Source of the DNA: a bacterium
GTDB lineage: Bacteria; UBA8248
DNA length: 64,000 bases
Direction: 5' to 3'
NCBI GenBank assembly: GCA_022828125.1
Contig: JAJEJD010000032.1
Location: 62,001-126,000 of the forward strand
Shown here: piece after piece, positions 42,466-51,273 of the stretch
Position numbering within the stretch: position 1 is the stretch's first letter
How the letters are laid out: each line of letters starts with the position of its first letter
Made by a program: the position numbers and the translations under genes
Notes under the pieces: generated by a model
Told to the model about the DNA's origin: nothing
Databases searched by the model: none
The model's input: only the letters and a program-made list of their open reading frames with translations

Positions 42466-43707
42466 ATGCCCAGAACAATACAAGACCCGAGACTGCCACC
42501 GCCATCAGGACCGTACTGTTACGCGTTCCGGGCGGGGGATTACATCTTTCTTGGCGGGATGCCGGGCATCACGACCGAAGCATTGATGGTCGATGGCATC
42601 CCGAATGGCCGAATGGCCGGAGAAACGCCCGGTCGTGCTGATATGGAAGCCCAGACGCGCGAGGCCATCGAGTCCCTGAAACTCGCCGTCGAGATCGCCG
42701 GTGGTAAGTGGAGTGATGTTCTTCGGTTGAATCTGTTTCTAGAAGGCTGGAAAGAGATCGGGCCATTCATCAAAGCGTACGAGAAGTATCGCACCCCGGC
42801 TGAACCGGCTGACACGCTCACCGGCTACGGCCTCTATATGCCGTCGATGATCATGGAAATCGAAGGGTTTGCCGGCGCCGTAGAAACCACACCTCTCCAG
42901 CCCGCCGGGAAGCAGGCGCATGAGTATGCGCCGTCCTGCGCCGGCAGGAGGATGGGCGACCTGTTGTGCCTGAGTGCGCGGCTGCCGCTCGACGCCAGGG
43001 GTGAGGTCGTCTCGCCGGGGAATCCGAAGGCGCAGACCGAAGCTATTCTCGAAGGAATTGGAGACATATTGACCGAAAACGGTGGATCCCTCGGAGACGT
43101 CATCCGCCTGCGGGGGTTCGTCCGTGACATGAGAGACGTGGAGGCGGTTGAAGCGGCAATCGCCGATGCATTTGCGGAACCAGGACCGATCACGACGATC
43201 GTGACTGCGTCATTACCGATTCTCGAAGCCGACGTGAAGATAGAGGCGACCGCATACCTTGGTGAGAAGGAGTACCGGACGGGGCCCGGAAACGCCCGAG
43301 GCGTTCTGGCCGGTGAGATGATGATTTCCAACGGAATCCTCAGCGTGGATGACGAAGGCGGCGTGCGCGATCCTAGTGACATCCAGAAGCAGACGCGAAA
43401 CGTCCTCTCCAATGTGGAACATCTTCTGAAGGAGTTCGACATGGAGGTGCTGGACGTCGCGCAATCTCAGGTGACGCTGACCGATTTCCGCGACTATGAC
43501 GCCTACAACGCCCTTTACAGGAACTTCTTCGCCTTTCCGTTCCCCGCCAGGAACTCGGTCGAAGCTGGTTTGGGGAAAATCTCGCAATACGGCTTGAAGT
43601 ACCAGATCGAGGTTACAGCGATCCGCAATGCCTCGACCGAGGGGCTGGTCGTGACGGCCGAGGACAGTTTCTACTTCAGGCGCATCGAAATAGAAGGTGG
43701 AGCGTAA
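42466..43707 (+). CDS. Triple-domain RidA (YjgF/YER057c) family protein
   Basis: 413 residues contain three RidA-like domains in a row, about 1-130, 140-265 and 275-405. Each has the conserved pattern of a FLGGMPG or LSARLP strand, an acidic helix with QTREAIESLKLAVE, QTEAILEGIGDIL or QTRNVLSNVEHLL, and a late strand with EIEGFAG, KIEATAY or QIEVTAI. RidA enzymes hydrolyse enamine/imine intermediates and normally act as trimers with a catalytic arginine. Only domain 3 has it (PARNSVEA, about Arg362); domains 1 and 2 have Asp or Thr. It ends the Liv-type operon, 59 bp after livF, and may detoxify reactive imines made from the imported substrate. Confidence 0.85.
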   Translation: MPRTIQDPRLPPPSGPYCYAFRAGDYIFLGGMPGITTEALMVDGIPNGRMAGETPGRADMEAQTREAIESLKLAVEIAGGKWSDVLRLNLFLEGWKEIGPFIKAYEKYRTPAEPADTLTGYGLYMPSMIMEIEGFAGAVETTPLQPAGKQAHEYAPSCAGRRMGDLLCLSARLPLDARGEVVSPGNPKAQTEAILEGIGDILTENGGSLGDVIRLRGFVRDMRDVEAVEAAIADAFAEPGPITTIVTASLPILEADVKIEATAYLGEKEYRTGPGNARGVLAGEMMISNGILSVDDEGGVRDPSDIQKQTRNVLSNVEHLLKEFDMEVLDVAQSQVTLTDFRDYDAYNALYRNFFAFPFPARNSVEAGLGKISQYGLKYQIEVTAIRNASTEGLVVTAEDSFYFRRIEIEGGA

Positions 43708-43949
43708 ACTGCCGGGAACCTTTCCGTATCTTGGATGGCCGGCGTCATGGGTTTATCCCCTGATACCAATCTGTTTGAATGGTTCGAAAAGACAGCCTCA
43801 CACCGAATCCGCCAAAGACCGTATTTCTGGTTCGGGTGCTATTTGTGACTAGTGATCAGCCTACCGCAAAGCAAGTTTCGTAGGAGCTGGCCATCTTTTC
43901 GATCAAGCAAGAAGATCCGAAACCAATGGGAACATTCCTGAGGTATTGG

Positions 43950-44335
43950 CGCTCCCCCCTCACCCCGCATTTCCCCGCAATTGCCGTACTCTCTGAAACA
44001 ACGGATTCCGGTATCGTGCGCGCGGCGAAGGAAAGCGGTATTCGCCGCCCACGCGCCCTCATCAGGAAGGGGCGGGAATCGTTTCGAGGAGAGAAATCAT
44101 GCTCATGGATGCAAGGATAACAGCGATAATGAAAATAATCATATTTCCCGTAAAATTCGATAAATTCACGGGGTTTTTCGATAAATTTCTGGAAATTATT
44201 TTCTCGATAACTAATTGTAATTCAAATAGTTACTCTGAAGATATGAGCGCCGCGCACTCAGATTCAGCGGCAAAAAAAGTTTTTCGCCTCCCGCGCATTT
44301 CCCCGCAACTGCCCGCATTTGGGTGCGGCGCCATC
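43950..44335. repeat. Intergenic repeat related to the 12,045 element
   Basis: The 637-bp gap after the RidA gene holds CCGCATTTCCCCGCAATTGCC (near 43967) and a second GCGCATTTCCCCGCAACTGC (near 44298) in the same orientation. The exact 29-bp stretch at 44159-44187 is also found at 12156-12184. The interior is AT-rich with CGATAAAT units. Nothing coding is visible. A degraded or rearranged copy of the 276-bp element is the simplest explanation. The first 240 bp after the RidA gene show no feature. Confidence 0.6.
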
Positions 44336-44344
44336 CCTCCCTCC

Positions 44345-45247
44345 TCAGTCGGGATTGTCAATCCTCGAAGGCAGGCCTCCCATCTCGCGCAGCACCTCGT
44401 AGAAGGCGACGGTGTCCTCTTCCGCGTAGCCCCGCTCGTAGGCCATCTGCAGGACCTGCGACCAGATGTTCGTGAACAGCATGGGCGAGCCGTGGAGCTG
44501 GCCCTGCTCCAGCATGAGGCGCGAATCCTTGAGGGAGGTCTTCACCTGGCCCTGCTTCGAGTAATCCGCATGAATCATCTTGGGGCCCTTGTCTATCATC
44601 GTCTTGGAGGAACAGGCGCCGTCTTTCAGCACCTCCAGCAGGGTGTCCATCTCCAGGCCCACCTTCGTGCCGAGCATCAGCCCCTCCGCCAGGGCGAGCC
44701 GGTTGCCCGCCAGGATCATGTTGATGACGAGCTTCGTCCGCGCGCCCGAGCCCACCGGCCCCATGTGGTAGGCCGCCCGGCTGAAGCCCGCGAAAACGGC
44801 GCGGCAGGCGTCGAAATCCTCCGCCTCGCCGCCCGCGATGACCACCAGATCCTTGGCGACCGCCATCGTGCTCGTCCCGCTCACGGCGGAATCGAGAAAG
44901 CGGACCCCCCGCCCGGCCAAATCACCTGCCAGGCGAACCGAGTCCTCGGGGCGCGAGGTCGTCGTGTCGAGAAGGTAGAGGCCCTCTTTCGCCCCCTCGG
45001 CGACCCCGCCCGGACCGAAAGTGGCCTCCCGCGCGACGTCGCTGGTGGGCAGCGAGGTGATCACGAAGTTCACGTCCCTAGCGGCTGCCGCGGGCGTCTC
45101 GACGGGGTGGCCGCCTTTTTCGCTTAAGTCGTCCATGCGCTTAGGGTCCACGTCGAAGCCCTGCACCTCGAAACCCGTCTCCCGCATGTTCTTGATGAAC
45201 GCCTGGCCCATCAGCCCCATGCCCACGATACCCACGCGTTGCGACAT
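44345..45247 (-). CDS. HIBADH-family NAD(P)-dependent oxidoreductase
   Basis: 300 residues, starting MSQRVGIVGMGLMGQAFIKNM (Rossmann) after GGAGAAAAAAAG. The substrate signature FLDSAVSGTSTMAVAKDLVV and catalytic lysine region GSGARTKLVINMILAGNRL are present. It belongs to the 3-hydroxyisobutyrate/tartronate semialdehyde reductase family and should act on small beta-hydroxy acids. It is upstream of, and on the opposite strand to, tRNA-Sec. A closely similar arrangement occurs at 47385, and these may be paralogues with different substrates. Confidence 0.85.
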   Translation of the reverse strand: MSQRVGIVGMGLMGQAFIKNMRETGFEVQGFDVDPKRMDDLSEKGGHPVETPAAAARDVNFVITSLPTSDVAREATFGPGGVAEGAKEGLYLLDTTTSRPEDSVRLAGDLAGRGVRFLDSAVSGTSTMAVAKDLVVIAGGEAEDFDACRAVFAGFSRAAYHMGPVGSGARTKLVINMILAGNRLALAEGLMLGTKVGLEMDTLLEVLKDGACSSKTMIDKGPKMIHADYSKQGQVKTSLKDSRLMLEQGQLHGSPMLFTNIWSQVLQMAYERGYAEEDTVAFYEVLREMGGLPSRIDNPD

Positions 45248-45401
45248 CTTTTTTTCTCCTATGATGGCGATGAATTTCGCTCCCTTTTAGGGCTTTCTCA
45301 TCCCGAGGACAAGCGCCCCGGTGAACGGTTCAGATCTTGCGGCGCGCCTTACCCGTTGACGGCGCTTTCAGAACCATCCCCAGCCGTTGTATTCTCTCGT
45401 T

Positions 45402-45498
45402 GGGAGCGCATCGGTGCTGGTGTGCCGCCTGGACTTCAAATCCAGTGGACGGGGCTAATCACTTCGTCGGTGGGTTCGACTCCCACGCGTTCCCGCCA
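45402..45498 (+). tRNA. selC: Selenocysteine tRNA (anticodon TCA)
   Basis: 97 nt including an encoded CCA end. The 8-bp acceptor stem pairs GGGAGCGC (45402-45409) with GCGTTCCC (45487-45494) through one G-U. A 6-bp D stem CGGTGC/GTGCCG closes on a TGGT loop. The anticodon arm is CTGGACTTCAAATCCAG with TCA. A long variable arm and a T-arm with GGTTCGACTCCCAC complete the molecule. The 8-bp acceptor, extended D stem and long variable arm are the tRNA-Sec hallmarks. SelA/SelB are not in the window. No obvious in-frame TGA selenoprotein was seen here. Confidence 0.95.
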
Positions 45499-45514
45499 TT
45501 TCGCACCCAAAACA

Positions 45515-46258
45515 TCACACGATGGTCAAACCGCCGTCGAGCACCAGGACCTGTCCCGTCATGTAGGACGAACGCGGCGTCACCAGATACTCCATCGCGT
45601 CGAGCACCTCATCCACCCGCCCGAACCTGCCCATGGGGGATTTGCGGTAGCGCTCCGCCAGGTTCTCGGGGTCGCCGTCTCCCTGGGATTCCCTGAGTTT
45701 CGTCAGCACCGGGCCCGCCGCGATGGCGTTGACGCGGATGTTCGAATCCGCCAGTTCGACGGCCAGCGCGCGCGTGAGGCCCTCGACGCCTCCCTTTACG
45801 GCGACGTAGACCACGCGCTCCTTCGCCGGCGTATGCGCGTAAAAGCTCGACATGTTGACGATGGCGCCGCCGCCCCGCTTTTTCATCTCCGCCGCCGCGC
45901 GCTTCGCGCACAGGATGCCGCCCTTGAGGCCCACGCCCAGCGCCAAATCGATCGTGGCTTCCTCGATCTCCGACAGGGGGCCGTTCCCCCGGATGACGGC
46001 GCAGTTGATCAGAACATCCACGCCGCCGAACCTCGCCGCCACCGCGTCGAAGGCATCCTCGACGCCCTCCTCATTCGAGATGTCCGCCCTCACCCCGAGG
46101 ATGGCACCACCCGCTTCGGTTTCGAGCCTGCGCAGGCCGTCTTCTTCCACGTCCAGGGCCGCCACTTTCGCGCCCATGCCCGAAAACCTGCGCGCGGCGT
46201 CCGCCCCGATTCCACGCGCCGCGCCCGTGATGACGAAAATTTTTCCACTCAAGTCCAC
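45515..46258 (-). CDS. Short-chain dehydrogenase/reductase
   Basis: The start is a GTG at 46258 with GGGAAGAA upstream, giving 247 residues. It shows the classical SDR features: TGAARGIGADAARRF cofactor loop, LINCAVIRG (NNAG variant), catalytic Ser in VNMSSFYAHTP, YxxxK (YVAVK) and a C-terminal GQVLVLDGGL. It reduces or oxidises a hydroxyl group with NAD(P). The substrate is unknown. It sits 16 bp downstream of tRNA-Sec on the opposite strand and 46 bp from the CapA-like gene on the same strand, forming a likely operon with it. Confidence 0.88.
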   Translation of the reverse strand: MDLSGKIFVITGAARGIGADAARRFSGMGAKVAALDVEEDGLRRLETEAGGAILGVRADISNEEGVEDAFDAVAARFGGVDVLINCAVIRGNGPLSEIEEATIDLALGVGLKGGILCAKRAAAEMKKRGGGAIVNMSSFYAHTPAKERVVYVAVKGGVEGLTRALAVELADSNIRVNAIAAGPVLTKLRESQGDGDPENLAERYRKSPMGRFGRVDEVLDAMEYLVTPRSSYMTGQVLVLDGGLTIV

Positions 46259-46304
46259 GGTGTTCTTCCCGCGCTTCGGCCAAATGGAGGGACAAGCCAG
46301 GTAT

Positions 46305-47315
46305 TCAAAACGAGACAACCCCCTCACCCCGGATGATCTCCATCTGCGTCCCCAGCTTCCTGGAGAGCGATGTGAGAGTATCCAGGATCTCCGCTGATTT
46401 CGGCTCCTCGTCGCCGAGTATCCGGGGGCTGCCGTCCGCTTCGATCAAAACGGGCGATATCGCCGCCCGGCTGAGCGCTCCGCCTCTCAAAGTCAGCTTC
46501 AGGCAAATCGACTCGCGCGCCGTGGGCAGGAACATCGGGTGGTCGTGATCGAGCACGAAGTTGCCGAGCGCGTAGAAAACGGGCCGCCCGCGATACACTT
46601 CGACCCCCTGCACGATGTGGGGATGATGGCCGACGACGACGTCCACCCCCGCCTCGATAGCCGCGTGCGCCGCCGCCTGCTGGGAAAGCGTGAGCGTACG
46701 GCTCTGGCTCGCGCCCCAGTGGAACGAGGCCAGAAGAAAATCGACCCGCGGCCGCGCGCGCTCGACGTCGGCGATCATCGCCTCCAAATCCTCCTCGTTG
46801 AGGTAGGGAGGGCCATAGAGCGCATCCTGCCGGATGGGCGCGACGCCGGGCTTTGAAGGGCCTGCGCCCCAGCCCAGGGGGAGTTCCAGCACGTAGGATA
46901 AAAAACCGTACCGCACGCCGCCTCGCTCGATGACGGCGGGCGTTCGCGCTTCCTGGATGTTCCGGCCCGCGCCCGAATATGCGATCCCGTTTCGCTCGAG
47001 CAACTCCATCGTCTCGACGAACGGTTCGACCCCGTAGTCCATGCAATGATTGCTGGCGAACGCCAGGACATCGAAGCCGCCCTCGATATAGCCCTGAATC
47101 ATCTCCGGGTCATGGCGCATCACGATCTTCCCGCTGGCCGGGGTACCCAGGTGGGACATCGAGGCTTCCAGGCCGCCGAAGCGCAGATCGGCCACTTTGA
47201 GATACGAGGCGACCTCCGAGAAAGTATTCTGGGGCTCTGCGCGGTCGATTTCCATGTCGCCCACAACGACGAGCGTGGATTCTTTATCCGCTGAATCTTG
47301 CGCTTCACCCGGCAA
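46305..47315 (-). CDS. CapA-family metallophosphatase-like protein
   Basis: The start chosen is a TTG at 47315 following GGGGGTGG; a TTG at 47366 is possible. The 336 residues have the CapA/poly-gamma-glutamate synthesis fold of calcineurin-like phosphoesterases: VVVGDMEIDRAEP, GGLEASMSHLG, FDVLAFASNHCMDYG, FLLASFHWG and VDVVVGHHPHIVQGVEVY. Metal-binding Asp, Asn and His residues are in place. Substrates in this family are varied, including D-glutamate polymers, lipids and peptides. No other capsule genes are in the window. There is no clear signal peptide. Confidence 0.85.
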   Translation of the reverse strand: MPGEAQDSADKESTLVVVGDMEIDRAEPQNTFSEVASYLKVADLRFGGLEASMSHLGTPASGKIVMRHDPEMIQGYIEGGFDVLAFASNHCMDYGVEPFVETMELLERNGIAYSGAGRNIQEARTPAVIERGGVRYGFLSYVLELPLGWGAGPSKPGVAPIRQDALYGPPYLNEEDLEAMIADVERARPRVDFLLASFHWGASQSRTLTLSQQAAAHAAIEAGVDVVVGHHPHIVQGVEVYRGRPVFYALGNFVLDHDHPMFLPTARESICLKLTLRGGALSRAAISPVLIEADGSPRILGDEEPKSAEILDTLTSLSRKLGTQMEIIRGEGVVSF

Positions 47316-47384
47316 CGTCCACCCCCATTGTTGAAATACCGCGCATCCCTGCCTCCTTCCACTCAAAAGGACGCAGGAGGCGTC

Positions 47385-48296
47385 CTATTTCTTGTTTTCC
47401 CGCTCCAGGTAGGAGAGATACACGGCCGCGCTGTCCAGTTCTCCATTGCCTGCGCGCGCGCCTTCCCTGTACAGCGGCGCGCATGCGTTGCCTACCGGCG
47501 TCACGGCGCCGTGCCTCCTGGCCAGTCTGAGACCAAGCCCGATGTCCTTCCGGATGACGTTCAAGGTGCTCCGGGGACGGCGATACCGGCCCCGCACCAT
47601 GATGCCGCCGTGGCCATGGAACCCGCTTGAATCGCCCGCGCGGCTTCTCTTGAGCGTGTCGAACAAGAAATCTTTCCCGAATCCACTGCGCATCCCCAGC
47701 CTTAAACCTTCGGCGATGACGCACCGCCCCATGGAGGTCATGTAGTTCACGACCACTTTCATCTTGGCCCCGGAGCCCGACGGCCCGCAGTAAACCTGAT
47801 CGGAAAGCATCGTCTCCAGAAGCGGCGCCACCTTTTCGTAGGCTTTCCTGTTCCCGCCCACGAGAAACAAGCCTTCCCGATTCGTCACGTGGTCGCTGTT
47901 GCCGCTTACGCTGGCGTCCAGGTAGGGAATTCCCCTCTTCCGGCAAAGTTCGGCGTGTTTTCTCGAATCCTCCGGATCCGACGTCGTCGTGTCGAGCACG
48001 ACATCGGGCGCGGATTCGGGCGCGCAGGCCAGATAACCGTCTCTCCCGCGCGCGGTCTGAAGGGAGATTTTAGAGTTGGGAACGGAGATGAAAACGATGT
48101 CCGCCGCTTCGGCCACGGCGCGGGGCGATTCCAGGGCCTCTCCCCCCAGACGCCTGAACTTCCGCATCGCCCCCGCCAGCACGTCGGTTCCCACGAGGCG
48201 TTGGCCGTCTGCAATGAGATTCTTGGAAAACGCCTGTCCCATGAGGCCCAGGCCGATGAAGCCGATTGTTTTATTCGGGTTCTTCTTTTTGGACAT
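47385..48296 (-). CDS. HIBADH-family NAD(P)-dependent oxidoreductase
   Basis: 303 residues beginning with a basic tail and the Rossmann loop TIGFIGLGLMGQAFSKNLI. The signature YLDASVSGNSDHVTNREGLF and catalytic lysine region GSGAKMKVVVNYMTSM mark the 3-hydroxyisobutyrate dehydrogenase family. It is a paralogue of 44345 and lies between the CapA-like gene and the GntR regulator on the same strand. The three members in the window are all of similar length but clearly diverged from one another. Confidence 0.85.
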   Translation of the reverse strand: MSKKKNPNKTIGFIGLGLMGQAFSKNLIADGQRLVGTDVLAGAMRKFRRLGGEALESPRAVAEAADIVFISVPNSKISLQTARGRDGYLACAPESAPDVVLDTTTSDPEDSRKHAELCRKRGIPYLDASVSGNSDHVTNREGLFLVGGNRKAYEKVAPLLETMLSDQVYCGPSGSGAKMKVVVNYMTSMGRCVIAEGLRLGMRSGFGKDFLFDTLKRSRAGDSSGFHGHGGIMVRGRYRRPRSTLNVIRKDIGLGLRLARRHGAVTPVGNACAPLYREGARAGNGELDSAAVYLSYLERENKK

Positions 48297-48353
48297 TTCG
48301 CCCCTCCCATCAGGTGGAAATATAAAGAAGCGCGCAGCATGAGACGCGAGGGA

Positions 48354-49097
48354 CTACTCGCTTACGAGTTCCACTCTGTATCGGTGCTGGTCTCCGCGAT
48401 AATAGATTTGAGAGAATTCGACGGGCTTCCCGCTTTTGCTGTAGACGAAGGTTTCCACATACAATACCGGCGCCAGGACGCCGATGGAAAGATGGCCGGC
48501 GACATCGCTCTCGGCGATGCGCGCCTCGAACGTCTGCTGAATCTTGCCCAGCGGGATGTTCAGCCGACTCTTCAGGATGTGGAGCATGCTGCGGGTGCGT
48601 ATATCTTCTTGCGGAATGTCTTTCGCAATCTTTTGGGGCAGATAATTCATCACGTAGCAAAGAGGTGCTTCCTCCGCCATCCTGAGACGCTGAACCCTGG
48701 TCAACTTCTCCCCGTCGACCAAGTCGAAGAATTTCTGAAGCCGGACCGAAGCATCTACGTCTTCCGTCGATATGACCCGCAGCTCCTCGCCGCCCGCGTC
48801 CTCCTCCCAGACGAGGCCGGTGAGTTGAATCATCTTCGATTTCACGCCCCCGTGGTTGACGAACGTGCCCTTGCGGCGCTCGCGCGTCAGGAGCCCTTCT
48901 TTCTCCAGTATGGCGAGGGCTTGTCGCAGGGTGACCCGGCTGACGCCGAAATGCTTCGACAGGTCCAACTCTTTCGGGAGCTTCATGCCCGCGAACAGTT
49001 CTCCGCTTTCGATTTTGCCGCGCAAGAGATTCGCGATCTGGTAGTAGTAGGGGATGAATTCGTTCGAAAACGGTTTTTCCGCAATCAGTTCCCGCAT
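48354..49097 (-). CDS. GntR-family transcriptional regulator with UTRA ligand domain
   Basis: 247 residues. The winged helix (about 10-85) includes the recognition helix in LSKHFGVSRVTLRQALAIL and the wing EGLLTRERRKGTFVNHG. A UTRA domain (about 100-240, HutC subfamily) follows, with EKLTRVQRLRMAEEAPLCYV and FVYSKSGKPVEFSQIYYRGDQHRY. Such regulators usually repress catabolic operons until a small ligand binds. It faces the SDR operon across a 244-bp spacer that holds a 26-bp palindromic operator on a consensus promoter, so it most likely controls that operon and itself. Confidence 0.92.
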   Translation of the reverse strand: MRELIAEKPFSNEFIPYYYQIANLLRGKIESGELFAGMKLPKELDLSKHFGVSRVTLRQALAILEKEGLLTRERRKGTFVNHGGVKSKMIQLTGLVWEEDAGGEELRVISTEDVDASVRLQKFFDLVDGEKLTRVQRLRMAEEAPLCYVMNYLPQKIAKDIPQEDIRTRSMLHILKSRLNIPLGKIQQTFEARIAESDVAGHLSIGVLAPVLYVETFVYSKSGKPVEFSQIYYRGDQHRYRVELVSE

Positions 49098-49210
49098 CCT
49101 CTCCTCGCTTTCGACATCCTCGTAAACCGACAGGCTTCAAGCATCAGGCAAGGCGCAAGTTTCACATATCGCAACTTCGTTGAAAATGGGCATCTTCGCG
49201 AAAATAACAC

Positions 49211-49246
49211 TTGCGATCTTTAATGGTATTAAATATAATACCATTA
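49211..49246 (+). promoter_or_regulatory. Sigma70-type promoter overlapped by an 11-bp inverted repeat operator
   Basis: TTGCGA (49211-49216) and TATAAT (49234-49239) are spaced by 17 bases on the plus strand, pointing at the SDR gene at 49342. The perfect inverted repeat TAATGGTATTA (49221-49231) / TAATACCATTA (49236-49246), with a four-base spacer, covers the spacer and the -10 box. GntR/UTRA regulators bind such palindromes. Occupation would block RNA polymerase. The flanking AT-rich stretch is unusual for this GC-rich window. Confidence 0.75.
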
Positions 49247-49341
49247 TTCAAGATTTAATTCACATTTTTCGTTAAGGTTTTGAGGCGAGAATTGCTTTCG
49301 CTGGTTGCACTAATTTATGTTTTTTCGTTCACCCTTAGGAT

Positions 49342-50103
49342 GTGTGCCGCATGAAACTCGAAGGACGAACCGCGCTCGTTACCGGCGCAACGCGCGGCAT
49401 CGGCAAGGCCATCGCCCACGCACTGGCCCGCGAAGGCGCCACCGTCGCCGTGCACTACCATGCAGGCGAAGAGGCGGCGCAGGAGGCGGCGAAAACGATT
49501 CGAGAAGCCGGCGGCAGCGCGTTCAGCGTCCAGGCCGACGTGAGCCGGCATGACGAGGTGGAGCGCATGTTCGGGGAATGCGAAAAACAGATGGGCGGCG
49601 TCGAAATTCTCGTCAACAACGCGAGGCAACTGGTGAAGGGCAGAGCCTTCATGGAGATGAACTGGGAGGAGGACTACGAGCCCCAGATCCAGGTGATGCT
49701 CAAGGGCGCTTTCCATTGCTGCCAAGCGGCGCTGCCGGGAATGCAGGAAAAAGGCCAGGGCCGCATCGTCAACGTCTTGTCCACCGTGCTGGGAGAGAAG
49801 CGAGCGCGCACGAATTCCTATGGGGCCGTCAAATCCGCCCTGCTCTATTTCTCGCAAAACCTGGCCGTGGAAATGGGTCCTTACGGCATTACGGTCAACA
49901 TGGTCTCGCCGGGCCTAACCGAAACGGAGCGGCCCATCCTCCATGCGGAGGATTATCAAAGAGAATACATCGACGCCATCCCCATGAAGCGCCTGGGGCG
50001 CTCCGAGGACGTCGGGGGCGCCGTGGTGTTTTTCTGCAGCGATGAGGCCGCCTACGTGACGGGCGTGAACATGGCCGTCTCGGGCGGTAAAGTAATCTTT
50101 TAA
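49342..50103 (+). CDS. Short-chain dehydrogenase/reductase (3-oxoacyl-ACP reductase-like)
   Basis: 253 residues from the ATG at 49342 (MKLEGRTALVTGATRGIGKAI). The TGATRGIGK cofactor loop, NNAR in ILVNNARQLV, catalytic Ser in NVLSTVLGEKRART, YGAVK and C-terminal GVNMAVSGGKVIF are present. It is the first gene of the GntR-controlled operon, with the operator about 100 bp upstream. It is probably a catabolic alcohol or sugar dehydrogenase rather than FabG, because no fatty acid synthesis genes are nearby. Confidence 0.88.
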   Translation: MCRMKLEGRTALVTGATRGIGKAIAHALAREGATVAVHYHAGEEAAQEAAKTIREAGGSAFSVQADVSRHDEVERMFGECEKQMGGVEILVNNARQLVKGRAFMEMNWEEDYEPQIQVMLKGAFHCCQAALPGMQEKGQGRIVNVLSTVLGEKRARTNSYGAVKSALLYFSQNLAVEMGPYGITVNMVSPGLTETERPILHAEDYQREYIDAIPMKRLGRSEDVGGAVVFFCSDEAAYVTGVNMAVSGGKVIF

Positions 50104-50130
50104 CGGTACGCAACACGAAGGAGAGGAAAG

Positions 50131-51273
50131 TTGGGGTTATCGACCAAAGAGCGTGATCGCCGCCACGCAAATCTAAGAGCGGCAATGGGGCGCGAGGGTC
50201 TGGACGTTCTCGTCGTCTACGGCAACAGCGGCCGTCAGGGGCCGCGTACGGGGAACCTGGCCTACGTCAGCAATTTCATCTCGTTCTCCGGCCAGCAAAT
50301 CCTGGTATTCCCGCGCGAGGGAGAACCCGTCCTGTTCGTGGGGGTGGAGAACCAGCGAATCGAATCCCTGCGAAACGGCTGGATTTCCGACACCCGCTGC
50401 GAGGCCATGACACCCGTTCCGAAGCAGGCATGCAATTATCTGAACGAGATAATCACTTCCAACTCCAGAATCGGTATCTCCTCGCTCGCCATAATCCCCG
50501 TGGCCTGGCACCAGCAACTTCAGGATCAGGTAACAGCGAAAGAATGGGTGGAGGCGGGCGAGCTGGTATGGAAGCTGCGCCTCGTCCAAAGCGATGAGGA
50601 AGTCGAAATGTCGCGCCACGCGGCCCGGCTGGGTGATAAAGTGTGGAATCATCTGTGTGATTTCATTCGCGAAGGGGTGACCGAACTCGACATGCGCGCC
50701 GAGATGGACCGGGTGATCATCCCCGAAGGGGGAGTTGAGAACTTCAACATGATGGGCCTCGCCAGTATGGCCGACGGCGGCGAAGCACCCTGGGGCTACG
50801 TCATTCCTCAGACGGACAGGCCCATCAAGCAGGGCGACGCCGTCCTGCTGGAAATCTCCCCGCGCGTTCGGGGTTACTGGAACCAGATAGTACGTGTTCT
50901 GGCGCTGGGCGAGGCGGAAAAGTGGTTGGTCGACGCGCACCAGGTGGTGCGCGAGGCGCGCGACGCCTCGCTGGAGCACATGAAACCGGGAGAGCCGATG
51001 GTCGGCATGGTCACGGCGATGAACGACGTTTTCGAAAAACACGGCTACGAAGTGTGGCCCTACGGTCTCGTGCACCTCACGGGCCTGGACCTCACCGATT
51101 ACATGATCACGCCGGTATCCGAGGGAGAGTTGGAACCCGGCATGGTGGTGACGACGCATCCCATGTTCAACCTGGGCCCCAACCGCCAGATTTTCTGGGG
51201 TGAAACCTATCTGGTCACGGACGATGGCTATGAACCGCTGAACACGAGTACAGATGAATTGGTTTGTCTCTGA
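50131..51273 (+). CDS. M24-family (creatinase/aminopeptidase P-like) protein lacking the metal ligands
   Basis: The start is a TTG at 50131 with AAGGAGAGG, giving 380 residues. It has the two-domain pita-bread architecture: N-terminal creatinase-like domain with NLAYVSNFISFSGQQILVFP and C-terminal catalytic domain from about residue 160. Where metallo-members have Asp and Asp (see the paralogue at 57657, FIDIGAQWNGYFGDVAR), this protein has LLEISPRVRGYWNQIVR, so the two-metal site is lost. A histidine remains in YGLVHLTGLD. It therefore resembles creatinase, which hydrolyses C-N bonds without metal. The substrate is unknown. Confidence 0.8.
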   Translation: MGLSTKERDRRHANLRAAMGREGLDVLVVYGNSGRQGPRTGNLAYVSNFISFSGQQILVFPREGEPVLFVGVENQRIESLRNGWISDTRCEAMTPVPKQACNYLNEIITSNSRIGISSLAIIPVAWHQQLQDQVTAKEWVEAGELVWKLRLVQSDEEVEMSRHAARLGDKVWNHLCDFIREGVTELDMRAEMDRVIIPEGGVENFNMMGLASMADGGEAPWGYVIPQTDRPIKQGDAVLLEISPRVRGYWNQIVRVLALGEAEKWLVDAHQVVREARDASLEHMKPGEPMVGMVTAMNDVFEKHGYEVWPYGLVHLTGLDLTDYMITPVSEGELEPGMVVTTHPMFNLGPNRQIFWGETYLVTDDGYEPLNTSTDELVCL

